From positions 124,001 through 188,000 of the forward strand of contig WNNJ02000423.1 of the NCBI GenBank assembly GCA_012934845.2: a stretch of 64,000 nt of DNA, given 5' to 3'. Below, in pieces: positions 32,871-42,049 of this stretch. Position numbers and translations under genes: made by a program. The notes beneath the pieces are model-generated. The model had not been told where the DNA came from. It ran no database searches and saw nothing but the letters and a program-made list of their open reading frames with translations. Position 1 is the first letter of the stretch. Each line of letters opens with the position of its first letter. Source of the DNA: Pomphorhynchus laevis. Taxonomy: Eukaryota; Acanthocephala; Palaeacanthocephala; Echinorhynchida; Pomphorhynchidae.

Positions 32871-33640
32871 GTTTTATTATTTCTGACAGAGGTCATGTAA
32901 CCGGGCAAACAAAGTTCACATATCAAAAATAATAGTTCAATAATAACATGTTAATAGAACAAATCAGATCAGCTAACTGAGTCTACGTATTTAGTATTAT
33001 TTATAAATAAAAATAATACTAAATAAAATTAAAATAATTTAATAATAAATAATAAATAATTATAAAACTTTATTTATTCATCGTTATTCTTTCTAAATAT
33101 AAAAATGACGTTATTGTCAAATTAATGAATTAATTAAATTCGAATTATTTAATACTATAATATTAACTATAATGCAAATTTTCAGTATTTCTAACAGAGA
33201 TTATATTACCGGGAAAACAAAGTTCACAGGTCAATATTAACTTGTCGGTAGAACAAACAGATCAGATAACTGAGCCTACGTATTTAATATAATTATAAAA
33301 TAAACATAACATAATAACCGAAAAATAATGTTGACCGAAAAATTATGTTGTTCAAGAATACATTAATTCAGTATTTCTGCTAGATGTTATAATTAAAATT
33401 CTGCATTTTAATTAATTAATTACTTAATTAATCTTATATTTCGAAAATATGTATAAATGTTATATTCTGTATATATGTGTTCTATTCATATACTTATGTT
33501 CTATGCTGACAGAGGTTATAGTATCAGGAAAACAAAGTTCACAGGTCAATATTAACTTGTCAGTGAACAAATCAGATCAACTAACTGAGCCTACGTATTT
33601 TATACTATATATAAATCAAAATAAAGATAAATAATAAATA
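32871..33640 (-). mobile_element. Three pieces of the Naiad-like leader/terminal repeat
   Basis: At 32880-33000, 33180-33295 and 33505-33605 the minus strand repeats the 6065-6170 block (ACTCAGTTAGCTGATTTG, ACTTTGTTTTCCCGGTAAT, CTGTCAGAAAT). Each is a separate, diverged fragment about 0.3 kb from the next, embedded in AT-rich DNA. Confidence 0.7.
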
Positions 33641-33769
33641 ATTATATTTGGTATGATAATCATAATAACATTCTAATAGAATGTTGTTTATTACAAAACT
33701 ACACCTAAAGCCAGCAATATACACATGATATATAGATAACACATTTTGTGGAGTCAAAGATAGAGAGAG

Positions 33770-34095
33770 CAAGCTAATGAACTTCGTGAGGCAATAAAAT
33801 TACAATTAGTACTAGAAATAACAATTCAATTGGAGACCAATTTAAAATTAGCATTCCTTGATGTAAAAGTTGAACGGCAAGACACGATGCTAAGGCAAAA
33901 ATGTCCAATAAGTGTACTAAAAATGGCACGAACATCAAATACTGTAACATCTGCACTTACCAATATAAAAAGCGCCTTACAAGGCATGATATAGCGCTCA
34001 TACAAATTGAGCTCAAACTAGCAGACATTCGATCAAGAAATAAAGCGCATAAAGCAGCTCTTTACAAATAACAACTATACAAAATATATTATTTA
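33770..34095 (+). mobile_element. Penelope-type RT, C-terminal fragment
   Basis: EITIQLETNLKLAFLDVKVE and RQDTMLR match the conserved PFLDV stretch after the Penelope RT core. A later FDQEIKRIKQLFTNNNY is the usual E-x-x-x-I-x-x-x-x-x-x-N-G-Y end. Sequence between them is decayed. It is not Naiad-like in composition, so it represents another Penelope lineage. A hammerhead motif lies 210 bp downstream, on the opposite strand. Confidence 0.6.
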
Positions 34096-34179
34096 AATGT
34101 ATTTTTAATAATATTTTAATGATTTAGATATTCTACGTTTTTCCGGTTAATTTTATTTTTATAGTAACATAGTATAAAA

Positions 34180-34760
34180 TATGTACCTAGGCAGCATTCT
34201 ATATATTCTCATAAGACTAAAAAATAAAACCGAATTATTCCCGCAATATTCAAAATCGCTACGTAAAGCCAGTCATCCTATGTGTGCCGACAAACTTCCA
34301 CAACAGTATACGCGTTTCGCTCTAATGGAGCTCATCAGTACCGTGACTTTAATAATCATCTATAGGCACCTTAACACACGCTTTAACAGTGTTTAAAGCT
34401 CGAAAAACAGAACTACCCTTTATCTTAATCATCATAAAGAATTTAGCATGATCTCTGTGAATAGGAGTGCGTGTTGCAATTTAACCATGCATCATGCACT
34501 AAATTCCTTTCGATAGAAATGCTGTATTACACGGCACCTTAAAGTGCACAAATATATAAAATATAATTTGTTGTAACACCTGCCCTGCGACACCCACCCG
34601 TGTACTGATAAATACATCACTATGTTTTCCTCATGAGGAGGCGTAAACACCAGGCAGCATTTTATATATCCTCATCAGACCAAGAAATATAAACGAATTA
34701 TTCTCGCAATATTCCAAGTCGATACGAATGACAAATAATCCTATGATTAGTCGTACAGGA
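34180..34760. repeat. Two diverged units around a hammerhead
   Basis: The words AGGCAGCATT.TATATAT.CTCAT.AGAC, GAATTATTC.CGCAATATTC and ATCCTATG recur at about 34188 and 34650. Only the first unit has the ribozyme. Spacing is about 465 bp. Confidence 0.55.
34303..34344 (-). ncRNA. Hammerhead ribozyme, type I, minimal helix III
   Basis: Minus strand: ACGGTA, CTGATGA, GCTC-CATTA-GAGC, GAAA, CGCGTA, TACTGT. Helix I ACGGTA/TACTGT is six pairs (one G-U). Helix II GCTC/GAGC is perfect. Helix III is the three-pair ACG/CGT seen in minimal Penelope and satellite hammerheads. Cleavage would follow GTA. Every core base is present. Confidence 0.72.
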
Positions 34761-34879
34761 CCAATCATCATATGCTGGTCAGCCAAGGCAGTTTAATCCT
34801 TAAAGCATCTTGGACCAGTGTTTAATCAGTACATTCATGCCCAAACACCATTTTACATGACGTATCCATTAAGGATCCA

Positions 34880-35250
34880 ACGAGTGAAAGCGACAATTAA
34901 GCAAAAAAACTCTGCTTAGTGTTTAAGGATGGTCCGCACAGCAATTCGATCTGGCAAAGAGCGTAAGCCTCAGTCAATTAAGCAAAGTGTCGGAAACGCC
35001 TTTATTCACAATGTCACACAGGTAACCGAATCGACTAGTGGGCACTTCATTCTACTGATGAATGTTGCCGAGTACTCTGAATTTCGATACTAAAGTTATG
35101 GTTAAGTAGTGACATAATCCTTGAAAATCGTGAATCAAAGTCCAGTCTATCAAGCAACACGATTTAGTAAATATGCCGTATTTCGTAAGAAATCCTGGAC
35201 CGTTTTTTACTCAGCCCATTCGTGTACTATTATATATAAACGTTATATAT
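34880..35250 (+). repeat. Satellite 1 unit
   Basis: It contains GGTCCGCACAGCAATTCGAT, CCTCAGTCAATTAAGC, TACTTCATT-like and CTACTGATGAATGTTGCC, as in 19.4-20.2 kb. The cleavage-strand part is decayed. Confidence 0.78.
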
Positions 35251-35269
35251 AGTGGGCAAACTATAGCAA

Positions 35270-36975
35270 TCTTAACAACAAAATTAAAGAAAACACAACA
35301 TGTACTAACTTTAGTGTTAATATACTACCATTGACACTAAAGCCAATTGTGGCAACACTGAAAATAACAAACTTCCCTCCTCGAAGAAGGAAGATTATGA
35401 ACTTATGAAGGAAAAATTCTCCATTTCAAACATTCGTCAACTCAAAGGTAGGGATGGGTTCGACCTCCATATTGCCTTCTGCTCGGTGGATTGTAATCAG
35501 GGGCTAATTCTAGTCAATGATAAATGCAATCCCTTTTTAGGGTACAACATCAATTTCATTATGATAGAGCAGGACAACCTGACATACCCACACTGTACTG
35601 GATGCCATTAATGGGGTCACTGGCGATCCACATGTTAGTGACCCCCGCTGCGGTGTTTGCGGTCTAGACACATGTCATCATATGTTGTCAGCGGTCAAAT
35701 GTACGTCGCCTGCCGCTTGAATAAATTGCAATGGTGATCACCTGACATGGTCGAGGCGTTGCATAGCTATTAAAAACAATGAAAAGATGTTCACTTCCTC
35801 GTCCTTGCCGAAGATCTTTTTCGCGGCTGCTGCCAAAAGTTCGACAACTGTCGTATGTCTAACCAAGAACTGCTACGAATTTTCAATGAAAAATAGAAAG
35901 AGATCATTGCATCTATGGAGAATTTTGTCAAACAGCTTGTCAATTCTCACTTGGGCGTGGCCCCAGCGCCAGGGTCTCGACACTTCCGACTACGAAAAAA
36001 CGCGGTGCCTCTGCACCAAATGTTCATCCTATTAAAGTTGGCAGGCTCCTGCAAATGAAGAATGATACAAGGGAAAATGAAGATATTGCCCTGGGGTCTT
36101 CTAGCATGGGTGGAGCTAGTGGTGAGGGGGTAACCCTCTTGCGCCTAGCTCGGTCTAGAGTAGCATCACCCTTCCAACTAATTTAACACAATGCTGAGTA
36201 AACCCGAGCCTTTTTCACTAAATATTCTTCAGTGGAATTCGGGAGGTGCTTCTGCCCTTAGACTTTTATCTGGTAGAGATGCAGATGTTATAGTCCTTCA
36301 GGAGACGCGGTCTATCCGTCTCCCCCGGGACATTACTCGATTTATCCTAAAGCAAATTTGTTCCCACTATACTCCGTACAAAACCCCACCTCACTCCTCT
36401 TCTCTCAAGGACTATTGACCTTAAGTGCTCATTAAGATCCTCCCTCCTATTAAACTATTCATGTCCAGCCATGTCTTGCTTAGTAGTTTCACTCAGTAAG
36501 AACGGTAAACGCCTCAGTCTAGCCAATGCCGACATTCGTCCAGGGGAGATTCACAAAAACCGTGACCTCCTGGATGATATTATTGACAGCGGCTATGACT
36601 TGATACTTGGAGACTTCAACGACAGAACTGGTCATTGGATCAACGCAGCAGTTCTCAGAGCTAGGAACGGTTATCTTATTCACAAACCACCGTCCCCTAA
36701 CTTTCATTGCGCATCAACAAATTATATCCTCGACATTTTACTGCTTCACTCGAGGTGGTGGTTAAATCCCTCTGCACGGAGCAGTCGCGTCAGCAATTAT
36801 CTATCTATCATGACCAAATTCGTTGGAGAATTGAGGAAGGTATGTTGCTTCGAAGGAGGTTTCACTTTGATTCAATCAGAGTGGCCATCTTTCAAGTAGC
36901 TATCCAACTCATTCCCATAATAGGAAATGAGAGTCTAGCCGAATTTAATACCTACCTCTTTTCGCAAGCTACCAA
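35270..36975 (+). mobile_element. Family A LINE, 5' half
   Basis: This is the only copy in the window with the 5' region. ORF1 (35405 to about 36180, several frames) shows LTYPHCTGCH and, in the next phase, PRCGVCGLDTCHHMLSAVKC, a zinc-knuckle-like set. The endonuclease follows: FSLNILQWNSGGASALRLLS and VIVLQETRSIRLPRD (36191-36418), then LDDIIDSGYDLILGDFNDRT and NYILDILLLHSRWW (36471-36780). The start of the ORF2 linker overlaps in another phase (36780-36970, ESLAEFNTYLFSQAT). It stops abruptly at a hairpin-rich insert. Several frame breaks are present. Confidence 0.8.
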
Positions 36976-36984
36976 AGCGAAAGT

Positions 36985-37219
36985 AAGCTACCAAAGCATT
37001 GGTAGCTTATTGCTACCAATGCCATAAAGGCAATGCAATAAGGCGATGCGAAAGTCACCTCGTGTGACTTTCGCATTGAAAACCAGCTACAGAATCCTTT
37101 CTTCATGATATTTAATTCTACACACACCGACTACTAACGGCACCATTGCCGTTAGTATAGTTGAACAGTTGCCGTTAGAATAGTTGCTAGGTCACATCGT
37201 GTGACCTAGCAACTATTCT
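36985..37219. repeat. Cluster of four perfect hairpins
   Basis: 36985-37008: 10-bp stem (AAGCTACCAA). 37046-37076: 13-bp stem (ATGCGAAAGTCAC). 37133-37156: 9-bp stem (ACTAACGGC). 37177-37219: 19-bp stem (AGAATAGTTGCTAGGTCAC). The second and fourth share the tip GTCAC-NTCGT-GTGAC but have unrelated lower stems. They separate the broken family A copy from satellite 1. Confidence 0.85.
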
Positions 37220-37239
37220 ATATATACATATATATGTAT

Positions 37240-37695
37240 ATATATACTAAATGGTGTTGCTTGATAGACTTAACTTCGATTCACGACTTTCAGTCACCAT
37301 GTTACTTCTAGACGACCACTTCAGCATCAAAATGATGAGTACCCGGCAACACTCATCAATAGAATGAACTACTCACTGGCCGTATCGGTTGCCTGTGTGA
37401 CACTGGGAATGAAGGCGTTTCCGACACTTTGATTAATTGTCTGAGGCTTACGCTCTTAAACAGATCGAATTGCTGTGCGGAACATCTTTAAACACTAGGC
37501 AAAGGTTGTTGCTGAATTGTCGCTGCACTCATTGAATCCTTAATGGATACGGCAGGTATAATAGTAGTGCACGGATGTGCTGAGTAGACAACGGTCCATG
37601 ATTTCTTACGAAATACGGCATTTATACCAAATGGTGTTGCGTGATAGACTGGACTTCGATTCACGACTTTCAGTCACCATGTCACTTCTAGTCAT
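37240..37695 (-). repeat. Satellite 1 unit
   Basis: Minus-oriented unit with ACTTTCAGTCACCATG, TGCTGTGCGGA and GGTATAATAGTAGTGCACGG words. A second unit starts at 37630 and is cut at about 37690. Confidence 0.78.
37300..37400 (-). ncRNA. Hammerhead-like motif in rearranged order (satellite 1)
   Basis: Minus strand: GGCAACC, GATA (GAAA in other units), CGGCCA, 14-nt joint, TTCTA, TTGATGA (CTGATGA in other units), GTGTTGCC, joint with a small CATCA/TGATG hairpin, TGGTCGTC, TAGAA. Helix II is GGCAAC/GTTGCC, helix III ACGGCCA/TGGTCGT and helix I TTCTA/TAGAA, with GTC before TAGAA as in a cleavage site. A closing helix TGTCAC/GTGACA is seen in most units. The order of strands differs from any known hammerhead type. 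Confidence 0.5.
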
Positions 37696-37983
37696 ATATA
37701 TAGTCATATACATATGTAACTTCTAGACTTATATATATAATTTTATATCTGACTGTGTTAAACTGTGCTCCGGGAGCTAATAAGCTTCAGTTTCATAATC
37801 GTAGATGTTGCCAAAAACCGGAGTTCGATCACAGTCCACAGGCTGCAAAAATATTTATATAATATACTGCCGAATCAATTTTGTGATCGCCTGTGGACTT
37901 GAAGGTCGTGTTGTAATAATCATCCTTGTGATGAACCCTTCTTAACTGTGGTGGAGGATCTCTGAACACTCTTAAAATCTGGA

Positions 37984-38023
37984 CCCTACTGGTGAAGCTC
38001 AATAAGCAGAAACCGGTCTAGGG
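37984..38023 (+). ncRNA. Satellite hammerhead, unit 1
   Basis: CCCTA, CTGGTGA (core changed from CTGATGA), AGCT-CAATA-AGCA, GAAA, CCGGTC, TAGGG. The core change probably weakens cleavage. Confidence 0.65.
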
Positions 38024-38276
38024 ATTTGATTGATGATGGACTGTGATGGTTTCCAATACCCAGTTTTGTCCGTTTCCCCCGTTTACTAATTAGTAACAAC
38101 TATAATGCCGTATCGCTCTGCGATCCGGGGGCAGGCTGCAAAAATATTTATATAATATACTGCCGAATCACTTTTGTGATCGCCTGTAGACTTGAGAGTC
38201 GTGTTGTAATAATCATCCTTGTGATGAACCCTTCTTAACTGTGGTGGAGGATCTCTAAACACTCTTTAAATCTGGA

Positions 38277-38316
38277 CCCTACTGATGAAGCTCAATAAGC
38301 AGAAACCGGTCTAGGG
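38277..38316 (+). ncRNA. Satellite hammerhead, unit 2
   Basis: CCCTA/TAGGG helix I, CTGATGA, GCT/AGC helix II, GAAA, ACC/GGT helix III, cleavage after GTC. All core bases are present. Confidence 0.8.
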
Positions 38317-38569
38317 ATTTGATTAATGATGGACTGTGATGGTTTCCAATACCCAGTTTTGTCCGTTTCCCCCGTTTACTAATTAGTAACAACTATAATG
38401 CCGTATCGCTCTGCGATCCGGGGGCAGGCTGCAAAAATATTTATATAATATACTGCCGAATCACTTTTGTGATCGCCTGTAGACTTGAAGGTCGTGTTGT
38501 AATAATCATCCTTGTGACGAACCCTTCTTAACTGTGGTAGAGGATCTCTAAACACTCTTAAAATCTGGA

Positions 38570-38609
38570 CCCTACTGATGAAGCTCAATAATCAGAAACC
38601 GGTCTAGGG
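38570..38609 (+). ncRNA. Satellite hammerhead, unit 3
   Basis: Core intact; helix II is reduced because AGC reads ATC. Confidence 0.7.
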
Positions 38610-38861
38610 ATTTGATTGATGATGGGCTGTAATGGTTTCCAATACCCAGTTTTGTCCGTTTCCCCCGTTTACTAATTAGTAACAACTATAATGCCGTATC
38701 GCTCTGCGATCCGGGGGCGGGCTGCAAAAATATTTATATAATATACTGCAGAATCACCTTTGTGATCGCCTTTGACTTGAAGGTCCTGTTGTAATAATCA
38801 TCCTTGTGATGAACCCTTCTTAACTGTGGTGGAGGATCTCTGAACACTCTTAAAATATGGA

Positions 38862-38901
38862 CCCTACTGATGAAGCTCAATAAGCAGAAACCGGTCTAGG
38901 G
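38862..38901 (+). ncRNA. Satellite hammerhead, unit 4
   Basis: Identical to unit 2 in all helices and core bases. Confidence 0.8.
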
Positions 38902-39154
38902 ATTTGATTGATGATGGACTGTGATGGTTTCCAATACCCAGTTTTGTCCGTTTCCCCCGTTTACTAATTAGTAACAACTATAATGCCGTATCGCTCTGCG
39001 ATCCGGGGGCAGGCTGCAAAAATATTTATATAATATACTGCCGAATCACTTTTGTGATCGCCTGTAGACTTGAAGGTCGTGTTGTAATAATCATCCTTGT
39101 GATGAACCCTTCTTAACTGTGGTGGAGGATCTGTGAACACTCTTAAAATCTGGA

Positions 39155-39194
39155 CCATTCTGATGAAGCTCAATAAGCAGAAACCGGTCTAGGG
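39155..39194 (+). ncRNA. Satellite hammerhead, unit 5
   Basis: Core intact; helix I is damaged (CCATT opposite TAGGG). Confidence 0.65.
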
Positions 39195-39447
39195 ATTTGA
39201 TTGATGATGGACTGTGATGGTTTCCAATACCCAGTTTTGTCCGTTTTTCCCGTTTTCTGATTAGTAACAACTATAATGCCGTATCGCTCTGCGATCCGGG
39301 GGCAGGCTGCAAATATATTTATATAATATACTGCCGAATCACTTTTGCGATCGCCTGTGGACTTGAAGGTCGTGTTGTAATAATCATCCTTGTGATGAGC
39401 CCTTCTTAACTGTGGTGGAGGATCTCTGAACACTCTTAAAATCTGGA

Positions 39448-39487
39448 CCCTACTGATGAAGCTCAATAAGCAGAAACCGGTCTAGGG
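39448..39487 (+). ncRNA. Satellite hammerhead, unit 6
   Basis: Identical to unit 2 in all helices and core bases. Confidence 0.8.
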
Positions 39488-39689
39488 ATTTGATTGATGA
39501 TGGACTGTGATTGTTTCCAATACCCAATTTTGTCCGTTTCCCCCGTTTACTAATTAGTAACAACTATAATGCCGTATCGCTCTGCGATCCGGGGGCAGGT
39601 TGCAAAAATATTTATATATAAATATTTATATATATATTGATTTTTCGCAATAACAATATATATACTCAGCACATCTGTGCACTACTTTT

Positions 39690-40480
39690 GTATATATTGC
39701 CAAAAACCGGAGTTCGATTACAAGTAAAGCAGACTTCCTTGTCACTTTTAGACGACGTGATGGTAGCCGGCAGCACTCATCAGTAGGGTGAACTATCATC
39801 AGTCGTTTCGGCTGCCTTGTTATATATTAAGAAGGCATATCCGAGAATTTGCTTAAGTGGTAGCATGGGCATTGCCTCTTTAAACTGACAACATGCTTTC
39901 CGGAAATTCCTAACTTTATTCGGCAGGAATTTTAATTGCTGTCGCTGCTTGCTTTCTCACAGGATCCATTTATAGGATACGTTTTTATAATTTTATTGCA
40001 GAATGTGTTAAACTGTGCTCTTAGAGTTAAAAAGCTTCAGTTTTATAATCGTAGATATTGCCAAAAACCGGAGTTCGATTACATGCAGAGCAGACTTCCT
40101 TATCACTCCTAGACGACGTGATAATAGCCGGCAGCACTCATCAGTAGGGTGAACTACCATCAGTCGTTTCGGATGCCTTGTGATATATTAAGAAGGCATA
40201 TCTGAGAATTTGCTTACGTGGTAGCATGGGCATTGCCTCTTTAAACTGACAACATGCTTTTCGGATCATCCTAATTTTATTCGGCAGGAATTTAAATTGC
40301 TGCCGCTGCTTGCTTTCTCACAAGATCCATTTATAGGATACGTTTTTATAATTCAATCGCAGAATGTGTAAAACTTGCTACGGGAGCTAAAAAGCTTCAG
40401 TTTCATAATCGTAGATTTTGCCAAAAACCGGAGTTCGATTACATGCAGAGCAGACTTCCTTATCACTACATGACGTAGCT
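39690..40480 (-). repeat. Satellite 2, about two 361-bp units
   Basis: TTGCCAAAAACCGGAGTTCG recurs at about 39699, 40060 and 40420. Between them lie GCAGACTTCCTT.TCACT, GGTAGCATGGGCATTGCCTC, GACAACATGCTTT and CATTTATAGGATACG. A partial unit precedes the 293-bp array at 37770-37845. The word GGAGTTCGATTAC resembles a tRNA-type B box, but no A box is clear. Confidence 0.82.
40101..40185 (-). ncRNA. Hammerhead-like motif in rearranged order (satellite 2)
   Basis: Minus strand: TATCAC (closing), GGCATCC, GAAA, CGACTGATGGTAG, TTCAC, CCTA, CTGATGA, GTGCTGCC, GG, CTATTATCA-C-GTCGTC, TAGG, GTGATA (closing). The homologous unit at 39740-39823 has GGCAGCC, restoring helix II (GGCAGC/GCTGCC). Helix III ACGAC/GTCGT continues into TGATGGTAG/CTACCATCA. 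Helix I is CCTA/TAGG. Confidence 0.5.
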
Positions 40481-41008
40481 TTCGCTTTCGAAGTCAATAC
40501 AATGCAGTGAATTCTTTTCAGTGTAATAGATATCAGCGGGATCACTTAATGACCAATATAATTAATTACAAAGGAAACAGCACCGCCGCCAGTGATGCTT
40601 AGAAGACCAATAGATAAATTAGAGGTTCGATTCAACCAAGACAGTCTATTACACCTACCTTCCTCTTTCTATATATAGAGAATTTCATGCTTCTACACTG
40701 CAAGACGCCGTGCCGTTTCGGTTTGAGAAGCCTCATCAGTTGCAGCGATACAATGTATACACATGAAAAACAAAATATATATATTAAAGCAGAAAGAATT
40801 CAATATATGCTAATTTCATGACGTAGCTTGCGCTTTCGAAGTCAATTCAATGTAGTGAATTCTTTTCAGTGTAATAGACATCAGCGGGATCACTCAATGA
40901 CCAATATAATAAATTACAAAGGAGACAGCACTACCGCATGGGATCCTCAAGGACCAATTAATAAATTAGTGGTTTGATTCCATCATGACTGTCTATTACA
41001 CTTATATA
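40475..41008. repeat. Satellite 4, two diverged units
   Basis: 40478-40660 and 40815-41003 share TGACGTAGCTT.CGCTTTCGA, AATTCTTTTCAGTGTAATAG, CAGCGGGATCACT.AATGACC and GTCTATTACAC. The unit ends GTGTAATAGA and TCTATTACAC are inverted. The first unit contains GGTTCGATTC, a B-box-like word. A hammerhead lies between the units. Confidence 0.75.
40696..40747 (-). ncRNA. Hammerhead ribozyme, type I order
   Basis: Minus strand: CGCTGCAA, CTGATGA, GGCTTCTCAAACC, GAAA, CGGCACGGCGTC, TTGCAGTG. Helix I CGCTGCAA/TTGCAGTG has eight pairs (one G-U). Helix II is GG-TT with AA-CC around a CTC loop with one C-A mismatch. Helix III is ACG/CGT, and cleavage would follow GTC. The core is complete. Confidence 0.7.
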
Positions 41009-41144
41009 TAATGCATTGAAATTGTCTTGTTGGTAGTCGGTTGAATTTCATTTTGTTGAGATATTTCCAGGCCTCTTCGACCAACTTGTATTTTAGCTGG
41101 CTACATAATAGCTTCAGCTATCAGGTCGCATTACATAGAAAGCA

Positions 41145-41218
41145 TGCTGTCCAGGCAACTCCAAGTGCTGGACTAATCAGTGTACATCCCTGTATCATCG
41201 TTGTTTCGTCCCTCAGCC
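41145..41218 (-). ncRNA. Hammerhead-like motif, satellite 3 unit 1
   Basis: GGGAC-GAAAC is intact. CTGATTA replaces CTGATGA, and helix I is partly lost (GTACA opposite TGGAC). Confidence 0.35.
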
Positions 41219-41400
41219 TGCACTATATTGACGATAAACATGGTGGTCCTTCATCAGATTGAAATGATGTATTGAAATCGTGTTGTTGGTATCGGCTGAA
41301 TTTCATTTTGTTGAGATATTTTCGGCCCTTTTCGACTAACTTGTATTTTAGTTGTATACATAATAGCTTCAGCTATCAGGTCGCATTACAATAGAAAGCA

Positions 41401-41475
41401 TGCTGTCCAGACAACTCCACAGTACGGGACTCATCAGTGGACGTCCCTGTATCATCGTTGTTCCGTCCCTCAGCA
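41401..41475 (-). ncRNA. Hammerhead-like motif in rearranged order (satellite 3 unit 2)
   Basis: Minus strand: TGCTG (closing), GGGAC, GGAA (GAAA in unit 1), CAACG, joint, GTCCA, CTGATGA, GTCCC, joint, GTTGTC, TGGAC, CAGCA (closing). Helix II is GGGAC/GTCCC, helix III ACAAC/GTTGT and helix I GTCCA/TGGAC, five pairs each, with GTC before TGGAC. None of these stem sequences is shared with satellites 1 or 2. Confidence 0.5.
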
Positions 41476-41658
41476 TGCACTATATTGACGATAAACATGG
41501 TGGTCCTCCATCAGATTGAAATGATGCATTGAAAGCTTCTTGATGGTAGTCGATTGACTTTCATTTTGTTGAGATATTTCCGGACCTCTTCGACTAACTT
41601 GTATTATAGCTGGCTACTTAATAGCTTCATCAATCATGTCACATTACGACATAAAGCA

Positions 41659-41733
41659 TGCTGTCTAGACAACTCCACAAGGCGGGACTCATCAGTGAAC
41701 GTCCCTGTATCATCGTTGTTTCATCTCTAAGCG
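41659..41733 (-). ncRNA. Hammerhead-like motif, satellite 3 unit 3
   Basis: GAAAC and CTGATGA-GTCCC are intact. The partner of helix II is decayed (AGAGAT for GGGAC). Confidence 0.35.
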
Positions 41734-42049
41734 CGCACTATATTGACCATAAACATGGTGGTCCTCCATCATATTGAAATGATGCATTAAAATCGTCTTG
41801 CTGGTAGTCGCTTGAATTTCATTTTGTTGAGATATTTCCGGACCTCTAGTGTAGTCTAGTAAAGTACCGACAGCAGTTTTTAACATTCTGCCACATTCCA
41901 ATGGAATCATGGAACGTTGTTTTTCAAGCATCTTTGTTGCAATGTGTTATATATATCTTGATTGATCGTAGCTAAACCGCGCTCTGGGGTCATTTTAAGA
42001 CTCAACAAATATTTAAAGGTAAATGTTGTAACCAGATATAAAGCAATGT

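Larger units (their letters stand above)
37846..39620 (+). repeat. Tandem satellite, six 293-bp units, each with a hammerhead
   Basis: The period is 292-293 bp (CTGATGA words at 37989, 38282, 38575, 38867, 39160 and 39453). Units are about 95% alike (CCAATACCCAGTTTTGTCCG, AACTATAATGCCGTATCGCT and CTGCAAAAATATTTATATAA in every one). The array is flanked on both sides by satellite 2 words (TTGCCAAAAACCGGAGTTCG), so it sits inside satellite 2. The open frames of 69-98 codons on its minus strand follow the period and are not genes. Hammerhead satellites of this size are known from schistosomes, newts and cave crickets. Confidence 0.92.
41011..41860 (-). repeat. Satellite 3, three 257-bp units plus a partial unit
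   Basis: ATGCATTGAAA-type unit starts lie at 41011, 41267, 41524 and 41782. Shared words are TTTCATTTTGTTGAGATATTT, ATAGCTTCAGCTATCA, AAGCATGCTGTC and ATTGACGATAAACATGGTGG. The fourth unit is cut at about 41855. Each full unit carries the rearranged hammerhead-like motif. Confidence 0.85.

Noticed and set aside
38379-39466. Three similar 69-98-codon open frames on the minus strand as a gene family
   Set aside because: They follow the 293-bp satellite period and read through the hammerhead, so they are by-products of the repeat.
37846-39620. CRISPR-like array
   Set aside because: The whole 293-bp unit repeats, with no unique spacers, and the DNA is eukaryotic.
40610-40660. tRNA gene or SINE head (GGTTCGATTC, B-box-like)
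   Set aside because: No matching A box and no cloverleaf fold could be drawn; the same kind of word occurs in satellite 2 without one.
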